Source of the DNA: Phlegmacium glaucopus
Lineage: Eukaryota; Basidiomycota; Agaricomycetes; Agaricales; Cortinariaceae
Direction: 5' to 3'
DNA: 64,000 nt
Assembly: GCA_015039465.1 (NCBI GenBank)
Contig: MU130622.1
Span: forward strand, 338,077-402,076
The position numbers and the translations under genes were made by a program. This document shows positions 1-9,945 of this stretch, piece by piece (the stretch's first letter is position 1; the number at the start of each line of letters is the position of its first letter). A model generated the notes under the pieces. That model had not been told where the DNA came from. It saw nothing but the letters and a program-made list of their open reading frames with translations, and did not search any database.

Positions 1-2
1 GG

Positions 3-790
3 CCTCAATTATACGATGCGAGGACCAGCTTCGTCTATGTCACTGAACAAGAGCTCTTAGCGTAATGGCTGCCCTTGGAACTCTTCTCCATTGCATACCT
101 GGAATTCATCCTCGTCCAATCTGGGACAGTAAACAACGGGATGCGAAATTCCATTGTTGTCGATGGCAAAGATGAGATTGTCAGCAGCAGGCAAGGTCCT
201 TTTTTTCGTTTCGTCTATAAACTTACCAAATGGCGGAACAGTGTCATAGCTCGATTTCTCACCATCGGCACCCTCCTACGTCGCCTGGAATCGCTTTTGA
301 TGACCCTACGATCAAGGTCAGTATTCAAGGGATGACTTGTGAACAATCATGCCTTACCATCTTTGCTAGGTCAGCGAAAGAAGGTCCCACTATTCATGCT
401 TTTGCACATTCTCTCTCCTCTGCACTCGTTTACATCAGAGAGGCCCTTGCTAGCTGTCCACCCCCCAATGCTCATACAGGAAGTGGGGAAAAATCAATAC
501 TATCAGAAATTTGCGGCCAACATTCTGTTTACGAGGAACTGCTCGTGGCATTGGCTGCGTTGTGCAACAGAGTGCGTAGAAGCTTTTCATGTTCAAGAGG
601 ATGTAACGATGGGCTGAAATTTACAAGAGTGAACAATTTTCCCCGGAAGATCATCCCCAACTTGACTCGTCGCCAAACCCACTTTTATCTCACATATGTG
701 ATTGTTTTGGGTGCTGCTGCCGCCATAATTGGACTCAGCTTTCGGACTACAGAACATGTAGAGGAACAAGTGCTTTGGTGACTCGGATCT
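3..790 (+). pseudogene. Decayed gamma-tubulin complex component (Spc97/Spc98-like) fragment
   Basis: Pieces that read like a GCP-family protein occur in order on the plus strand but in different frames. A YVTEQELLA peptide sits near 20-62. IVVDGKDEIVS is near 155-190. FLTIGTLLRRLE is at about 254-290. FDDPTIKVS continues into GPTIHAFAHSLSSALVYIRE and VYEELLVALAALCNR at 290-575. PQLDSSPNPLLSHI is at about 650-690. Stops and frame changes separate the pieces, and the C-terminal half of the family is missing before the next gene starts at 934. GCPs cap gamma-tubulin ring complexes at the spindle pole body. The family call rests on remembered motif style, not on an alignment. A minus-strand reading at 57-275 is also open for about 72 codons, so the strand is not certain. 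Confidence 0.42.
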
Positions 791-854
791 GTCTGCTCAT
801 GTTCTCACGTCAATGGACAACGGATGGAATATATAGAAAGAGGTTCAAATTTCT

Positions 855-862
855 TATATAAG
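855..862 (+). promoter_or_regulatory. TATA box of first PARG-fold gene
   Basis: TATATAAG lies about 72 bases before the ATG at 934, followed by a C/T-rich leader with several TTC runs. This spacing is usual for fungal core promoters and supports the chosen start. Confidence 0.5.
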
Positions 863-933
863 CACGGTGACAGCTACACACAGCCTTCTTCAATCAGAAT
901 CCTTCTTCGTTCATCGACTTTCAACAAGAAGAT

Positions 934-1908
934 ATGTGGTCTTCCCAACCTTCAAATCACCAAAATCATCACACTGATCCCAAACGCCTGCGCCTACGAG
1001 ACATTGCTCGAGAGACCATCGAAGCTATCAATAAAGGTCATGTCGTTTATGAGGATGTGGCTTCCAACATGCGTCCCACTAGACATAGCCTCAGGGTATC
1101 TAATGACGATACTGAACGTGGCACGGAATGCTACAGGCCGGGATCTACCAGGTTGAGATACTGGCAGCAAGGTCCTCTACCTGCTATTGCTGCTGAACAT
1201 CATCGTCATCCGTCAGAAACCCAAGTACGCATTATGAAGATGTCTACACTTCAAGGCGCCCATTTCCTCTCCGAAAGTTGCCCTGCATCTAAAATCGGCG
1301 TATTGAATTTTGCATCTGCCACCCAACCAGGTGGAGGGTTCATAAACGGCGGTGGTGCACAGGAGGGATCCATTGCTCGATCTTCTACTCTTTATCTATC
1401 CCTCAAGACACCTCAAGCCAAACCTTTTTATGAATTACACGACAAAGACAGGAACGGAGGATATTATTCCAATGCTATGATTTATTCCCCTTCCATCGCT
1501 ATTTTCCGGGATGACGATGGTAACTGGCTACGGCCCTACTATGTTGACGTCGTTACCAGCCCAGCTGTAAATGCGGGCTTAGTGCGCAAACTAAGGTACG
1601 ACGGAGAGTCTGGGACGGAGGATAAGATTTTATCGGTGATGAGAGAGCGGATGGGGAGGATATTGGCCTTGTTTGAACAGAGAGGAACAAGGAACCTGGT
1701 TCTGGGGAGTTTTGGAACAGGTGTTTGCCAGAATGATATTGTTTCGTTGGCGAAAATATGGGGAGAGCTACTTGCTGCACCTGATGCTAGATTCCGCCAT
1801 TCGTTTGATCAAGTGGTGTTTACCATTCCGGATGGTTACACTCTGCGAAAATTCGAGGCGGGCTTCAAAGCTGCGGTCGATCCACCTACAATTCGGTTTT
1901 CTCTGTAG
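934..1908 (+). CDS. PARG-fold protein (DUF2263/TIGR02452), catalytic Glu lost
   Basis: A single-exon protein of 324 residues. The N-terminal RLRDIARETIEAINKGH matches the helix that opens microbial-type poly(ADP-ribose) glycohydrolase (PARG) domains. VLNFASATQPGGGFINGGG is the ADP-ribose-binding strand and loop, at about residues 126-144. VDVVTSPAVNAG and VLGSFGTGVCQND are the later core and diphosphate-binding loop. Family enzymes carry GGG-x(6-8)-QEE, whose last Glu hydrolyses the ribose-ribose bond. Here the signature reads QEG (codons 1360-1368), so the catalytic Glu is Gly. By inference the protein binds ADP-ribose without cleaving it, or is inactive. It lies 300 bp before a longer paralogue that keeps QEE. 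Start: first ATG after the TATA box. Confidence 0.85.
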   Translation: MWSSQPSNHQNHHTDPKRLRLRDIARETIEAINKGHVVYEDVASNMRPTRHSLRVSNDDTERGTECYRPGSTRLRYWQQGPLPAIAAEHHRHPSETQVRIMKMSTLQGAHFLSESCPASKIGVLNFASATQPGGGFINGGGAQEGSIARSSTLYLSLKTPQAKPFYELHDKDRNGGYYSNAMIYSPSIAIFRDDDGNWLRPYYVDVVTSPAVNAGLVRKLRYDGESGTEDKILSVMRERMGRILALFEQRGTRNLVLGSFGTGVCQNDIVSLAKIWGELLAAPDARFRHSFDQVVFTIPDGYTLRKFEAGFKAAVDPPTIRFSL

Positions 1909-2208
1909 CAGTCTCCCTACCCCTTTTGTTACTAATAGTCTCTAGTCTGTGATGGTTGAGCCTTGCTTTAGGTCAAATTGTACTACTATGCATTCTATTC
2001 TACATATGTATATGTGTTTCCGTACTTGGGTCAATTTAATACATGCACTGCATATGGCATTGACGTGACACGGGTCTTTTCTCTAGAGTCATGGTACCTC
2101 TACTTCCGATTCCTAATCTTAACTCTCATCGATACTATCATCTATCCAACAACTGCTCACCAACGTTACTAGCAGTCTTCAAGTTGAAATCTGGACAAGT
2201 TCCCGAGA

Positions 2209-5200
2209 ATGTTATTGTGAGTTACACATTTCTCAAATTGTTTATTGTCCAATAACATCTACTTTTTTATTTAACCAGATCAAATCAAACTGACTTCGAC
2301 TACGACAACCCTACTTCTTCCTCCAACCCTCCTGGACCTCCTCCCACAGGAGACGGTGGTTCTGGTAGAGGCCTCTTTAGCGGCTTTAGCTTTCTCGGAG
2401 GCCGTGTCAGCGGCAGCGACAGAGACTTCGACGACCGAACTTCTAACCCTGCTGGACCTCGAGACGGTAGTTCTGATAGAGGCGATCGTCATCGGGGACT
2501 TTTTAATGGACAATTTGGCTTTGGAGGCCGTGGTAGTGCCAGCGGCAGAGACTTCGACGACCGAACGACCGAACTTCTAACCCTGCTGGACATCGAGACG
2601 GTATTTCTGATAGAGGCGATCGTCATCGGGGACTTTTTAATGGACAATTTGGCTTTGGAGGCCGTGATAGTGCCAGCGGCAGAGACTTCGACGACCGAAC
2701 TTCTAACCCTGCTGGACATCGAGACGGTAGTTCTGATGGAGGCAATCGTTATCGGGAACTTTTTAATGGACCATTTGGCTTTGGAGGAGGCAGTGGCAAT
2801 GGCAGAGACAGAGACTTCGATGATCGAATTTCTAACCACGCCGGACGTCGAGACGGTATTTCTGATAGAGGTGATCGTTATCGGGAAGTTTTTAATGGAC
2901 AATTTGGCTTCGGAGGTGGCCGGAGTAGCGACGGCACTCGTGGATCTAGTAGAAACGACAACTCCAGATTTCCTAGAGGGAGAGATGGACGTTTCATGGA
3001 CACAATGTCACCCAGCCATCACCTCTCCAGAGATGATCTCCGCGATATTGCAGTCAGTACCCTTCAGGCTCTCGATGAGGGAGAGTATTTCCCTCCAGGG
3101 GCAGTTGATCCTTATGACTTGAGGACGAAAATTGAGTGGACGGATGACAATACTAGATATTATGGACCTGATGCTGGAGAGGACGGGGAGATTTTGGAGA
3201 GTGAATTTATCAGGATCAACGAAGAAGGCGGCAATGAAGGAAAAGATGAGAAGGAGGAAGAGGGAGATAAGATGAGTGTTGGGGAACAAGACAAGAATGC
3301 AAGTTCTCTGGATGGAACGAAACAAGGAGAGGATGGATCGGACAACGTAGCAACAGCAGCATCGGAAGCCGAGAATAAGCAAGTGGACGATAACTCCAAC
3401 CCAAAAGCCCAAGCCCAAGCTGAAGTCCCCATTCCTCCAAACCCCACTGCTGATTCTATCATCTGCATCGGAGAGTACTCCACTCTGTTTGGTGCACGTA
3501 GAGTTCACTTTGCACTCGCCCCGGATCCATCTCCTAACAAGAAAATCGGAGTACTCAATTTCGCTTCAGCCAAGAAACCAGGCGGTGGATTTATCAACGG
3601 ATCTCAAGCTCAAGTTCGTTTTTCCTTCTTTACTTTCTCATACATATTACCTAACGATTTTTTTAATCAGGAAGAATCCATAGCTCGCACGTCTACTCTC
3701 TATCCTTCTCTTATTACACCCGCCGCCCTCCCATTCTACACACACCATAGGGAGGACCCAAGCAACGCTTACTATACGCATGCCATGGTCTATTCCCCTG
3801 GTGTCGTTCTTCTTCGAGACGATAACGGCGAATGGCGTAGTCCAGTCAAAGTGGATGTATTGACCAGCGCTGCCGTCAATGCAGGTGAGATTAGACGCGG
3901 GTTAGAAAAGGAGGAGAGGTTGAGGAAGGAGAGGGAAGAGCTGGAGATTTGGAGGAGAAGGGGGGAGGAGAGGAGAAAGGAGAGGGAAAAGGCTATGGCG
4001 GAGAAGGAGAAAATTATGGCGGAGAAGGAAAGTTTGAGAAAGGAGAAGGAGATATTCAAGAGGGAGCAGGAAAAGTTGAAGAAGGAGCAGGAAAAGTTTA
4101 AGAAGGAGAAAGCGGAAGCGGCGAAGCTGAAGAAAGAGAAGGCCGGGTCAACAAAGCTGCGGAAGGGAACGGCGAAAAGTGGGGACGGAAATGGGACGGA
4201 GAAAGCAAAGGAGACATATTCTGGTAGTGAGAAAGAGGAAACGTCCTCAGAGGATCAGAAAGAGAAAGAAAGAGAGATAGAGCAGGAGAAGGAAAACGAG
4301 AACGAGAAGGCGGAGAGCGAGAAGGCGGAGAGCGAGAAGGCGGAGAGCGAGAAGGCGGAGAACGAGAACGAGGAGAAGGAGAAGAAGAAGGAGAAGGAGA
4401 CGGCGACCGACACTCCAGAAGAGACAGCCACCGACACTCCAGAAGAGAAAGTGACTGACACTCCAGAAGAGACAGCGACTGACAATCCAGAAGAGAAAGC
4501 GACCGTCAATCCAGAAAGCGGAAGCGGCCCTGATGGTGAGGTGAAGACAGCAGAGGAAAATACAGAATCCAAAGGAGCTTCGATTCAAGATGTTCAACCC
4601 CAATCAGAGGCCACACCCGAAGTTAGCAAGGAACCCACGTCTTCCACTACCATCCTTCACCCTCTCTCTCAAACCCAGCTTTCACAAGCTCCTAAGCCCG
4701 ATCCAGAAATATCCTATATCCACCGCCTTGAAAATGCAGAATATCAAATCCAACACACCATGTACACCCGCATCTCCCGCATCCTTCACCTCTTCCAGCT
4801 GCACCAAACTCCTTATCTCATCCTCGGCTCCTTCGGCACCGGTGTCTTCCAAAACAATACTGACATAGTTGCTAACATTTTCGCCGAGCTCCTCGTCAAA
4901 CCCGGTGGGAGGTTCAAGAACGTGTTTAAGACGGTCGTGTTTGCTATTCTGGGAAAGGAGACTGTGAGGGTTTTTGAAAAGGTTTTCTCGAAAGTTGAGA
5001 AGCTGGGGAAGAGGACGAGAGGTGGGAGTTGTGTGTTGATGGATGAGGATGGGAGTGATAGGGATGTGAAGGAGGGGTCGGAGGAGAGGATGATGAGGAT
5101 GATGAGATGGGAAGGGAGGAGAACTGCTCTTGCGGAGGCTGCCCAGGCTGAGGCGGATGCTGCCTCTTTCGCTGCTATTCAAGCCGATATCGCCCAGGCT

Positions 5201-5500
5201 GAGATTGAAGCTGCCTCTTGGGCTGCTATTCAGGCCGAGATTGATGCTGCTGCTGCCGTTGATGCCGATCCTACTGCTCCTGATGATGATAGAATCGCAG
5301 AAGATGAAAAGATGATCTTAACAGAAGATGGGGAAGTCGATTTTGCGGTTAGGGAGACCGTCAACGCCACCACTACTCCAAAGGTCATGATCACTGAGGA
5401 TGGCAAGGACGCCGAAATGGAAGAAATCAAGAGCCTCTCAGCTAGTAATTGTGAAGCAAAGTTAAACCAGAAAGGGGATGATGATGTTGAAATGCAATGA
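2209..5500 (+). CDS. PARG-fold glycohydrolase with FG/RG-rich repeats and E/K-rich insert
   Basis: Proposed exons: 2209-2216, 2279-3613 and 3671-5500. The tiny first exon (ATG-TTA-TT, donor GTGAGT) opens an FG/RG-rich head of about five 42-codon repeats. The frame slips within the repeats because of an 8-bp duplication at 2558-2573. If that slip is real, translation may begin at the in-frame ATG at 2996, which still gives the whole PARG domain. PARG core: IGVLNFASAKKPGGGFING, then QAQ-EES with the catalytic QEE joined across intron 3614-3670. After VNAG (about 3890) comes an insert of about 270 residues rich in E and K, with coiled-coil-like KEKE runs and TDTPEE repeats. The fold resumes at SYIHRLENAEYQIQ and LILGSFGTGVFQNN. 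An Ala-rich, acidic tail follows. The role would be removal of poly(ADP-ribose), probably in the nucleus. Low-complexity ends suggest condensate or RNA association (inference). Confidence 0.8.
2350..2930 (+). repeat. 126-bp tandem repeat coding FNGQFGFGG units
   Basis: Anchor codons of the FNG motif fall at 2379, 2505, 2639, 2765 and 2894. The spacings are 126, 134, 126 and 129 bp. The 134-bp unit contains a duplicated 8-mer CGACCGAA (2558-2565 and 2566-2573) that shifts the frame between units 2 and 3. Each unit encodes an RGDR..LFNGQFGFGG segment followed by GRDFDDRTSNPAG-type spacer. Other frames of the same array are open and produce spurious ORFs on both strands. Confidence 0.8.
4303..4520 (+). 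repeat. Minisatellites inside the PARG insert
   Basis: Four near-identical 15-bp units encode EKAES at about 4303-4365. Five 30-bp units, encoding variants of TDTPEE-T/K, lie at about 4408-4518. Both are in frame, so copy number can vary without breaking the protein. Confidence 0.7.
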
Positions 5501-6597
5501 TGGATCTGCCACAAGCTAATGTATATTAGAAATGATTTTACTTTTCGGTCGTTCTTTTTTCTTGGGCACTACTCATCATACCTATATCGTGATGCATAGG
5601 CTATCTTGTATGTAGCGTACAATTCTCACAATGCTGATTCCTTTACTAACATTTTAAGAGTCGGGGAAAGGCCAGCTTCGCTTCCTAACAAAATATCGAT
5701 TGAGCTAGCATCTCAAGTTCAACAAGTTCGCGAGAGGTTTGGATAGAGATACCTTGACAGGTCCAGTGTTTAACTTGCTTGCTTATTGTGTTTTCAGGCC
5801 ACAGATAATTGCGTAGAGTTCGTTAATACGGTTTCGGTTGATAAGGCATCATCTCTAATGCTTCGATCAAGCCATTAAGCTGTGGTGAACTTGGAGAAAT
5901 GACGAACTGATGCATGATGGTGATGAATAATTTTGCTTGAAAAAAGACGGCTAGTGAGTAGAAAGCTGTAGAAAGGAGTCCTGCCATTATCGTCATCGTA
6001 TTATTGACTCTGAATCGGCCCAGATAGGCTAAAAACAAGGCGCCAATGAAAGAAAGAGTAGCACGCCAAATTCCTTTCAAAAGATGGATTGATAGCAAGT
6101 CGGGGCAGCCGAATCTCCCTTGCCCTCATGTTAATCATCCATCTACAATATCGTTGCTACCCAAATCATACGCAGCCTTCTCAACTCTGTCGCGCCTCAC
6201 CCTATGAAATATCTTTCATGCCATATCAATCACCTAAACGAGCGTACCCAGCGTACCCGAGTATTACTCAGCTCACGATGGGCTCTGAAAAAAAATGGCT
6301 GTCACGCGATGTGACTGGAACATCGTGACGTCGCGGGCCTTGCTTAAGAGTCATTGGGACCAGTTTGTGCCCCCGAAAGTTTAGAGTTGATGTTATCCTA
6401 CATAAGCATAATTAGATGCCATGAAAACAGTCATTAGGAGAGTCCGATATCTACAAAAGAATACATCTCACAAAAGTTGTGAGCTAGAATTCGAAAGCGA
6501 TGAAACATAACGAAAGTTCCTCGTAATTAATATACATATGGGGGGGCCATGTCAAATAAAAGGAAAGAAAAGATATCAAGGTTGCTTTCCCATTTTC
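5501..6597. other. Intergenic, mostly without recognisable genes
   Basis: This holds the 3' end of the PARG gene and the 3' flank of the Rim9-like gene. A weak minus-strand membrane-like reading frame (5823-6098) is listed separately. No RNA gene or repeat was seen. Confidence 0.5.
5823..6098 (-). CDS. Possible small membrane protein or gene remnant, unrecognised
   Basis: About 90 codons are open and encode two or three hydrophobic segments (IWRATLSFIGALFLAYLG, then TIMAGLLSTAFYSLAVFF and LFITIMHQFVI). The frame has no ATG at its open end, so it would need an upstream exon that I could not find. It may be the last exon of a decayed gene. I do not recognise the family. Confidence 0.2.
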   Translation of the reverse strand: MLSIHLLKGIWRATLSFIGALFLAYLGRFRVNNTMTIMAGLLSTAFYSLAVFFQAKLFITIMHQFVISPSSPQLNGLIEALEMMPYQPKPY

Positions 6598-7340
6598 TCA
6601 GTAAACAATTTCTCGTTTCCGTCTGTAGCGTCCGAAGACGCCACAAGCCGAAGCGCAGAAAGCTAGGAGAAGAGCAACTAGTGCGCCTAGTGTGAGCCAG
6701 TTGGCGTTACCATACTGAGCCTTTTCGCCCTCGTTGCGATATCGTTGCCGCCCAATACCAAATAGGATCATATCAATAACCCATGCAACAAAAGTGATGA
6801 GCAATGCGAGACCCGCTAGGAGGGTCATAATGACCGTTCCGATCCGGAAGTTAGCCGTCCCACAAATACCGAAAAAGAAAGCAAATCCGGCGAGACCAGC
6901 GGCTGTTTGAATAGTGAGAAATGGGTGATGAGAGTATGAATCTGAGAAGATGCGCAGTTACCGATGGGATGTAGGATGAGAGTCTTGGTGAGGTTGTGGA
7001 GAATAGTCGAATTCATATGGGGATTTCTGTTGATTCATGAAATGAGACAGGCTTTCGAGATGAGGGAAAGGCTGATATGAGAAAGGGACTGACGTGAAAT
7101 GGTACCCTACACTGGGTGAACTGCCTGTCGATCCAAATATACCATATTTCAACTGGTTGGGCCCACTTTCACCGATGTTGAGAAAAGAGACTTTCGACCA
7201 TGATGGTACCGACACGGACACCTATGTAATTAGTTTCAGTTGGAGTTGGTAGGTGGAGTCAAGTGGAGAATATCTACAAAGACTAAGAGGACCATTGCTG
7301 CAAAGCAGAGCAGCATACCTGGGACAGCGGATATTGCCAT
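6598..7340 (-). CDS. RIM9: Rim9/PalI-type pH-response membrane protein (SUR7/PalI family)
   Basis: Four exons: 7278-7340, 7094-7221, 6962-7026 and 6598-6902. They join in frame to 186 residues. Segment 1 is AVPGMLLCFAAMVLLVF. An extracellular loop follows with W and G residues typical of the family (SVPSWSKVSFLNIG, LKYGIFG). Then come LTKTLILHPIAAGLAGFAFF, IGTVIMTLLAGLALLITFVAW and LGALVALLLAFCASACGVFG, making four membrane spans with a short basic tail. PalI/Rim9 proteins assist RimH/PalH in sensing ambient alkaline pH upstream of Rim101/PacC. An ATG at 7442 is in the same frame, but MAISAV at 7340 places the first span at the N-terminus, as in relatives. Confidence 0.85.
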
Positions 7341-8243
7341 GATTTCGCAGGGGACGTTGTGGGTGAGACGGATAGGGATAGGAGAGAGGGGAAAAGGAGT
7401 TGACGCCTTATAAACGACTCGAGAAACCAGACACTTGTTCAAAAATCTTATCGTGGGAAAATGACGTACGGCGCTGACTCAGCTGCGCGCAACGTTCAAC
7501 TCCAACGGCCTCAAAGGGTGACTCTGCGCAAAAAGGTCACCGAAATTTCACTTTCCGTCCCACTGTAAGCCCAGCGTACAATTCCTTATGCACATTTTCG
7601 TTCGGGTTTGTATTCGCCACCTTCAGCTTCAGCTTGAGTAGCAGTAAAACGCGTATGACGACGGAACAGGCAACATTGTGGAGTATACCCAGAGTAGGAC
7701 CCATGTATGTCTGATCACACGACTCCAGACGACTCCCCAATCTATAAATAGGCCACAGCCACTCTGAATCAAAATCATCTAACATTCTTGTTCGATCTCC
7801 AAAATACCTTTCTAACTACACAAAAGGATCCCTTGTTCGTGTAATTTACTACCAACCCAACAGCCGCGTCCAAGCCTTTGTGGATGTTATTCAATGGGAA
7901 ATGGCTGCAGAGGCAATGGACGTATATAGTTCTATATGATATAATGCGTGAGAAGGTTGCTGTGAATGAAGTGCTCTTTTTATTGAGCTATTGACACAAT
8001 AAGAGGATAAGTGTAACTAAAGGTTACTTATGTCGTGGAGTAGATTTTAAGATCTGATTATATATAAGAATATATCGAGTAAGTTTTCCAGGTCCCTACA
8101 TTTTACATATTCTACTCTCAACCACAAGTAAATCAGTGGTGTTACCCCCCATTCAATTGCAGCTGGCCTTAAAGCTGATGACCAGCGAAGTTTACCCAGC
8201 TCTTGAGCATGAGCATCACTTGCATACTAACTAATACCAAGTA
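7341..8243. other. Intergenic with an orphan core promoter
   Basis: A stretch of about 0.9 kb without a convincing gene. A clear TATAAATA box (7743-7750) is followed by a C/T- and A-rich leader that looks like a strong fungal promoter. The downstream ATG opens only about 36 codons (near 7886-7995), with no family resemblance. Confidence 0.4.
7743..7750 (+). promoter_or_regulatory. TATA box without a recognisable gene
   Basis: TATAAATA followed by about 100 bases of leader-like sequence. The plus-strand sequence behind it carries only very short frames. It could drive a non-coding RNA, or mark the 5' end of a deleted gene. Confidence 0.35.
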
Positions 8244-9779
8244 TCAAGGCAGCAGTATCTTCGAAAACGGCATATCCTTGGTCGGTTGAAGCCAGTTCTT
8301 GTCATCGTACTCGGCATGAGGAGGCGAGTCAATCATATGAAACGTATATGCAAATCGGGTTCGTGGGCTCGTGTTCCGTTTCGATTTATGTAACACAGCT
8401 CCATGGATGAGAACAAGATCACCTATGGTCATAGAAAAAATTGTCGATATACAACACAGAGTATGAAGGAAGGGAAGGGACAGACCTGGATTACAGGTGA
8501 CAATGACATAATCGCCGTTTGAAGACATTGTGCTCTCCTTCGGAGTATGAGGAAGTGGTTCAAATCCTGTTCCTTTACCATCTGGAAGACGCACAAAACG
8601 TTTGGTGAGAGGGGAAACGAGATGCGATCCAGGCTGGAAATACAAGGCCCCATTTGTCTCCGTACACTCCTCCAAGGCTATCCAAAACCCCAGAGCAGTT
8701 GGAGGTTCGGTATACTAGCTCACAAGGAAAGCGTAATTTATGAGCAAGCGGCTAGATTAGAGCGAAGGAAAAAAAAGATCATTCACCAAGAAAGTGCTGA
8801 AAGGCAATCCAAACGAAGGGGTTTCCAGTAAGTCCCAGTTGCATTACTCATCGCGCATTTTGAAATACATACGAGTCATTATGTTCGGGGACTGGTGGAT
8901 GGTGTTGGAATTGTTTAGCGAAATTTTTATCTGAAAATAGACGCACCTTCTCCACCTATGTGTGGCTGTTTTATGATGACCATTGATTGCAACGCTGAGA
9001 ACAGTCACATTCCATCATATCCTTAAGCAAACAAAACCGAAACTCTCGCACCGACTGGATCTTTATGGAACTTGAGATCCTTGACAATATCTTTCAAGCA
9101 TGGATTCTCCAAAGTGACTTTGCGAAACGCAGGATCTAATAAATGAAGCGCTGCAGTGCAAAAGAAGGGTTTTGAGACCACAACGTGAAAGGAGATCTAT
9201 GGTTTGATACTGACCATGCCCTATTTTATTCACAGCTTTCTGCTTTTCTACTACCAGCTTTCCTTCAGAGTTTACTGCATCTTCTTCCAAGAAATAACGA
9301 CTGTTTTAGGGCATGATTTGAGCATCCAAACCCACCAAAGAAATTAGAACGGCTGCTGGTCGTACATCTTGTCTCCAGACGTCAGAAAATAGTCATCTCC
9401 CACATGGTTGTCATCTCCCGTTGTGAATTTTGTCTATGATCAAAGTTAAAATCAACCGTGAAGCGGGTGCCAGTGAAGAGGTAGTCACAAGTGGATGGTC
9501 GTCAACGTTGAATTCGTCAAGTAGCTCCTTGGCCCGCGTTATAAGAGAGCTAGTCTCATCTGGCGATAGGAACTGGGGGATAACAAGGTATCTATATCGT
9601 CACATTGTAGTTAATAGATGTCTAAATCATGGCTGCAGGGAGATCATAATAGGCACCCATTCTGATAGAACTTGAGCCGGAATGTTAGAGCAGAACGACG
9701 TAAGGAGCATGCTCAGATAAGACTGACCCTATCGATTTGAGAAGTCGCCAAGTATCTGGGTTGTTGCATGTCCAACGAA
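8244..9779 (-). CDS. Phytanoyl-CoA dioxygenase (PhyH/PHYHD1-like) family protein
   Basis: Eleven exons join in frame to about 300 residues, close to the usual PHYHD1 length. The start MQQPRYLATSQIDR (9779) runs through FYQNG into YLVIPQFLSPDE, the typical opening of the family. Iron ligands are visible: H-x-D in VPEHNDS and the distal His in GDLVLIHGAVLHKSKRN. The following R in SPRTRFAYTFH would bind 2-oxoglutarate. The enzyme would be a non-haem Fe(II)/2-oxoglutarate-dependent oxygenase; its substrate cannot be told. Three exons are very small, coding about 5, 7 and 3 residues. It lies 166 bp downstream of RAP1 on the same strand. Confidence 0.9.
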
Positions 9780-9945
9780 GTTGCACGCGCAGTTGGAAAC
9801 AACACTGCAAGGAACTTTGTGAAACTTACGAAATCTCTAGTCCAAATATATACGGATCAAGTTATCAGATTAATTCAGATTGAAGCTAGGTAAGATATGA
9901 TAAAAGACCATTCTCCTCCTAATTTATTTGAGGTTGTAGGAAAAA

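Noticed and set aside
2640..3122. 160-codon plus-strand frame across the FG repeats
   Set aside because: It is an alternative frame of the 126-bp repeat. The FG/RG frame runs into the PARG domain and has a spliced start; this one does not.
4247..4603. Minus-strand Leu/Ser-rich frames opposite the E/K-rich insert
   Set aside because: They are the complement of GAG/AAG-rich coding sequence. The plus frame continues the PARG protein on both sides.
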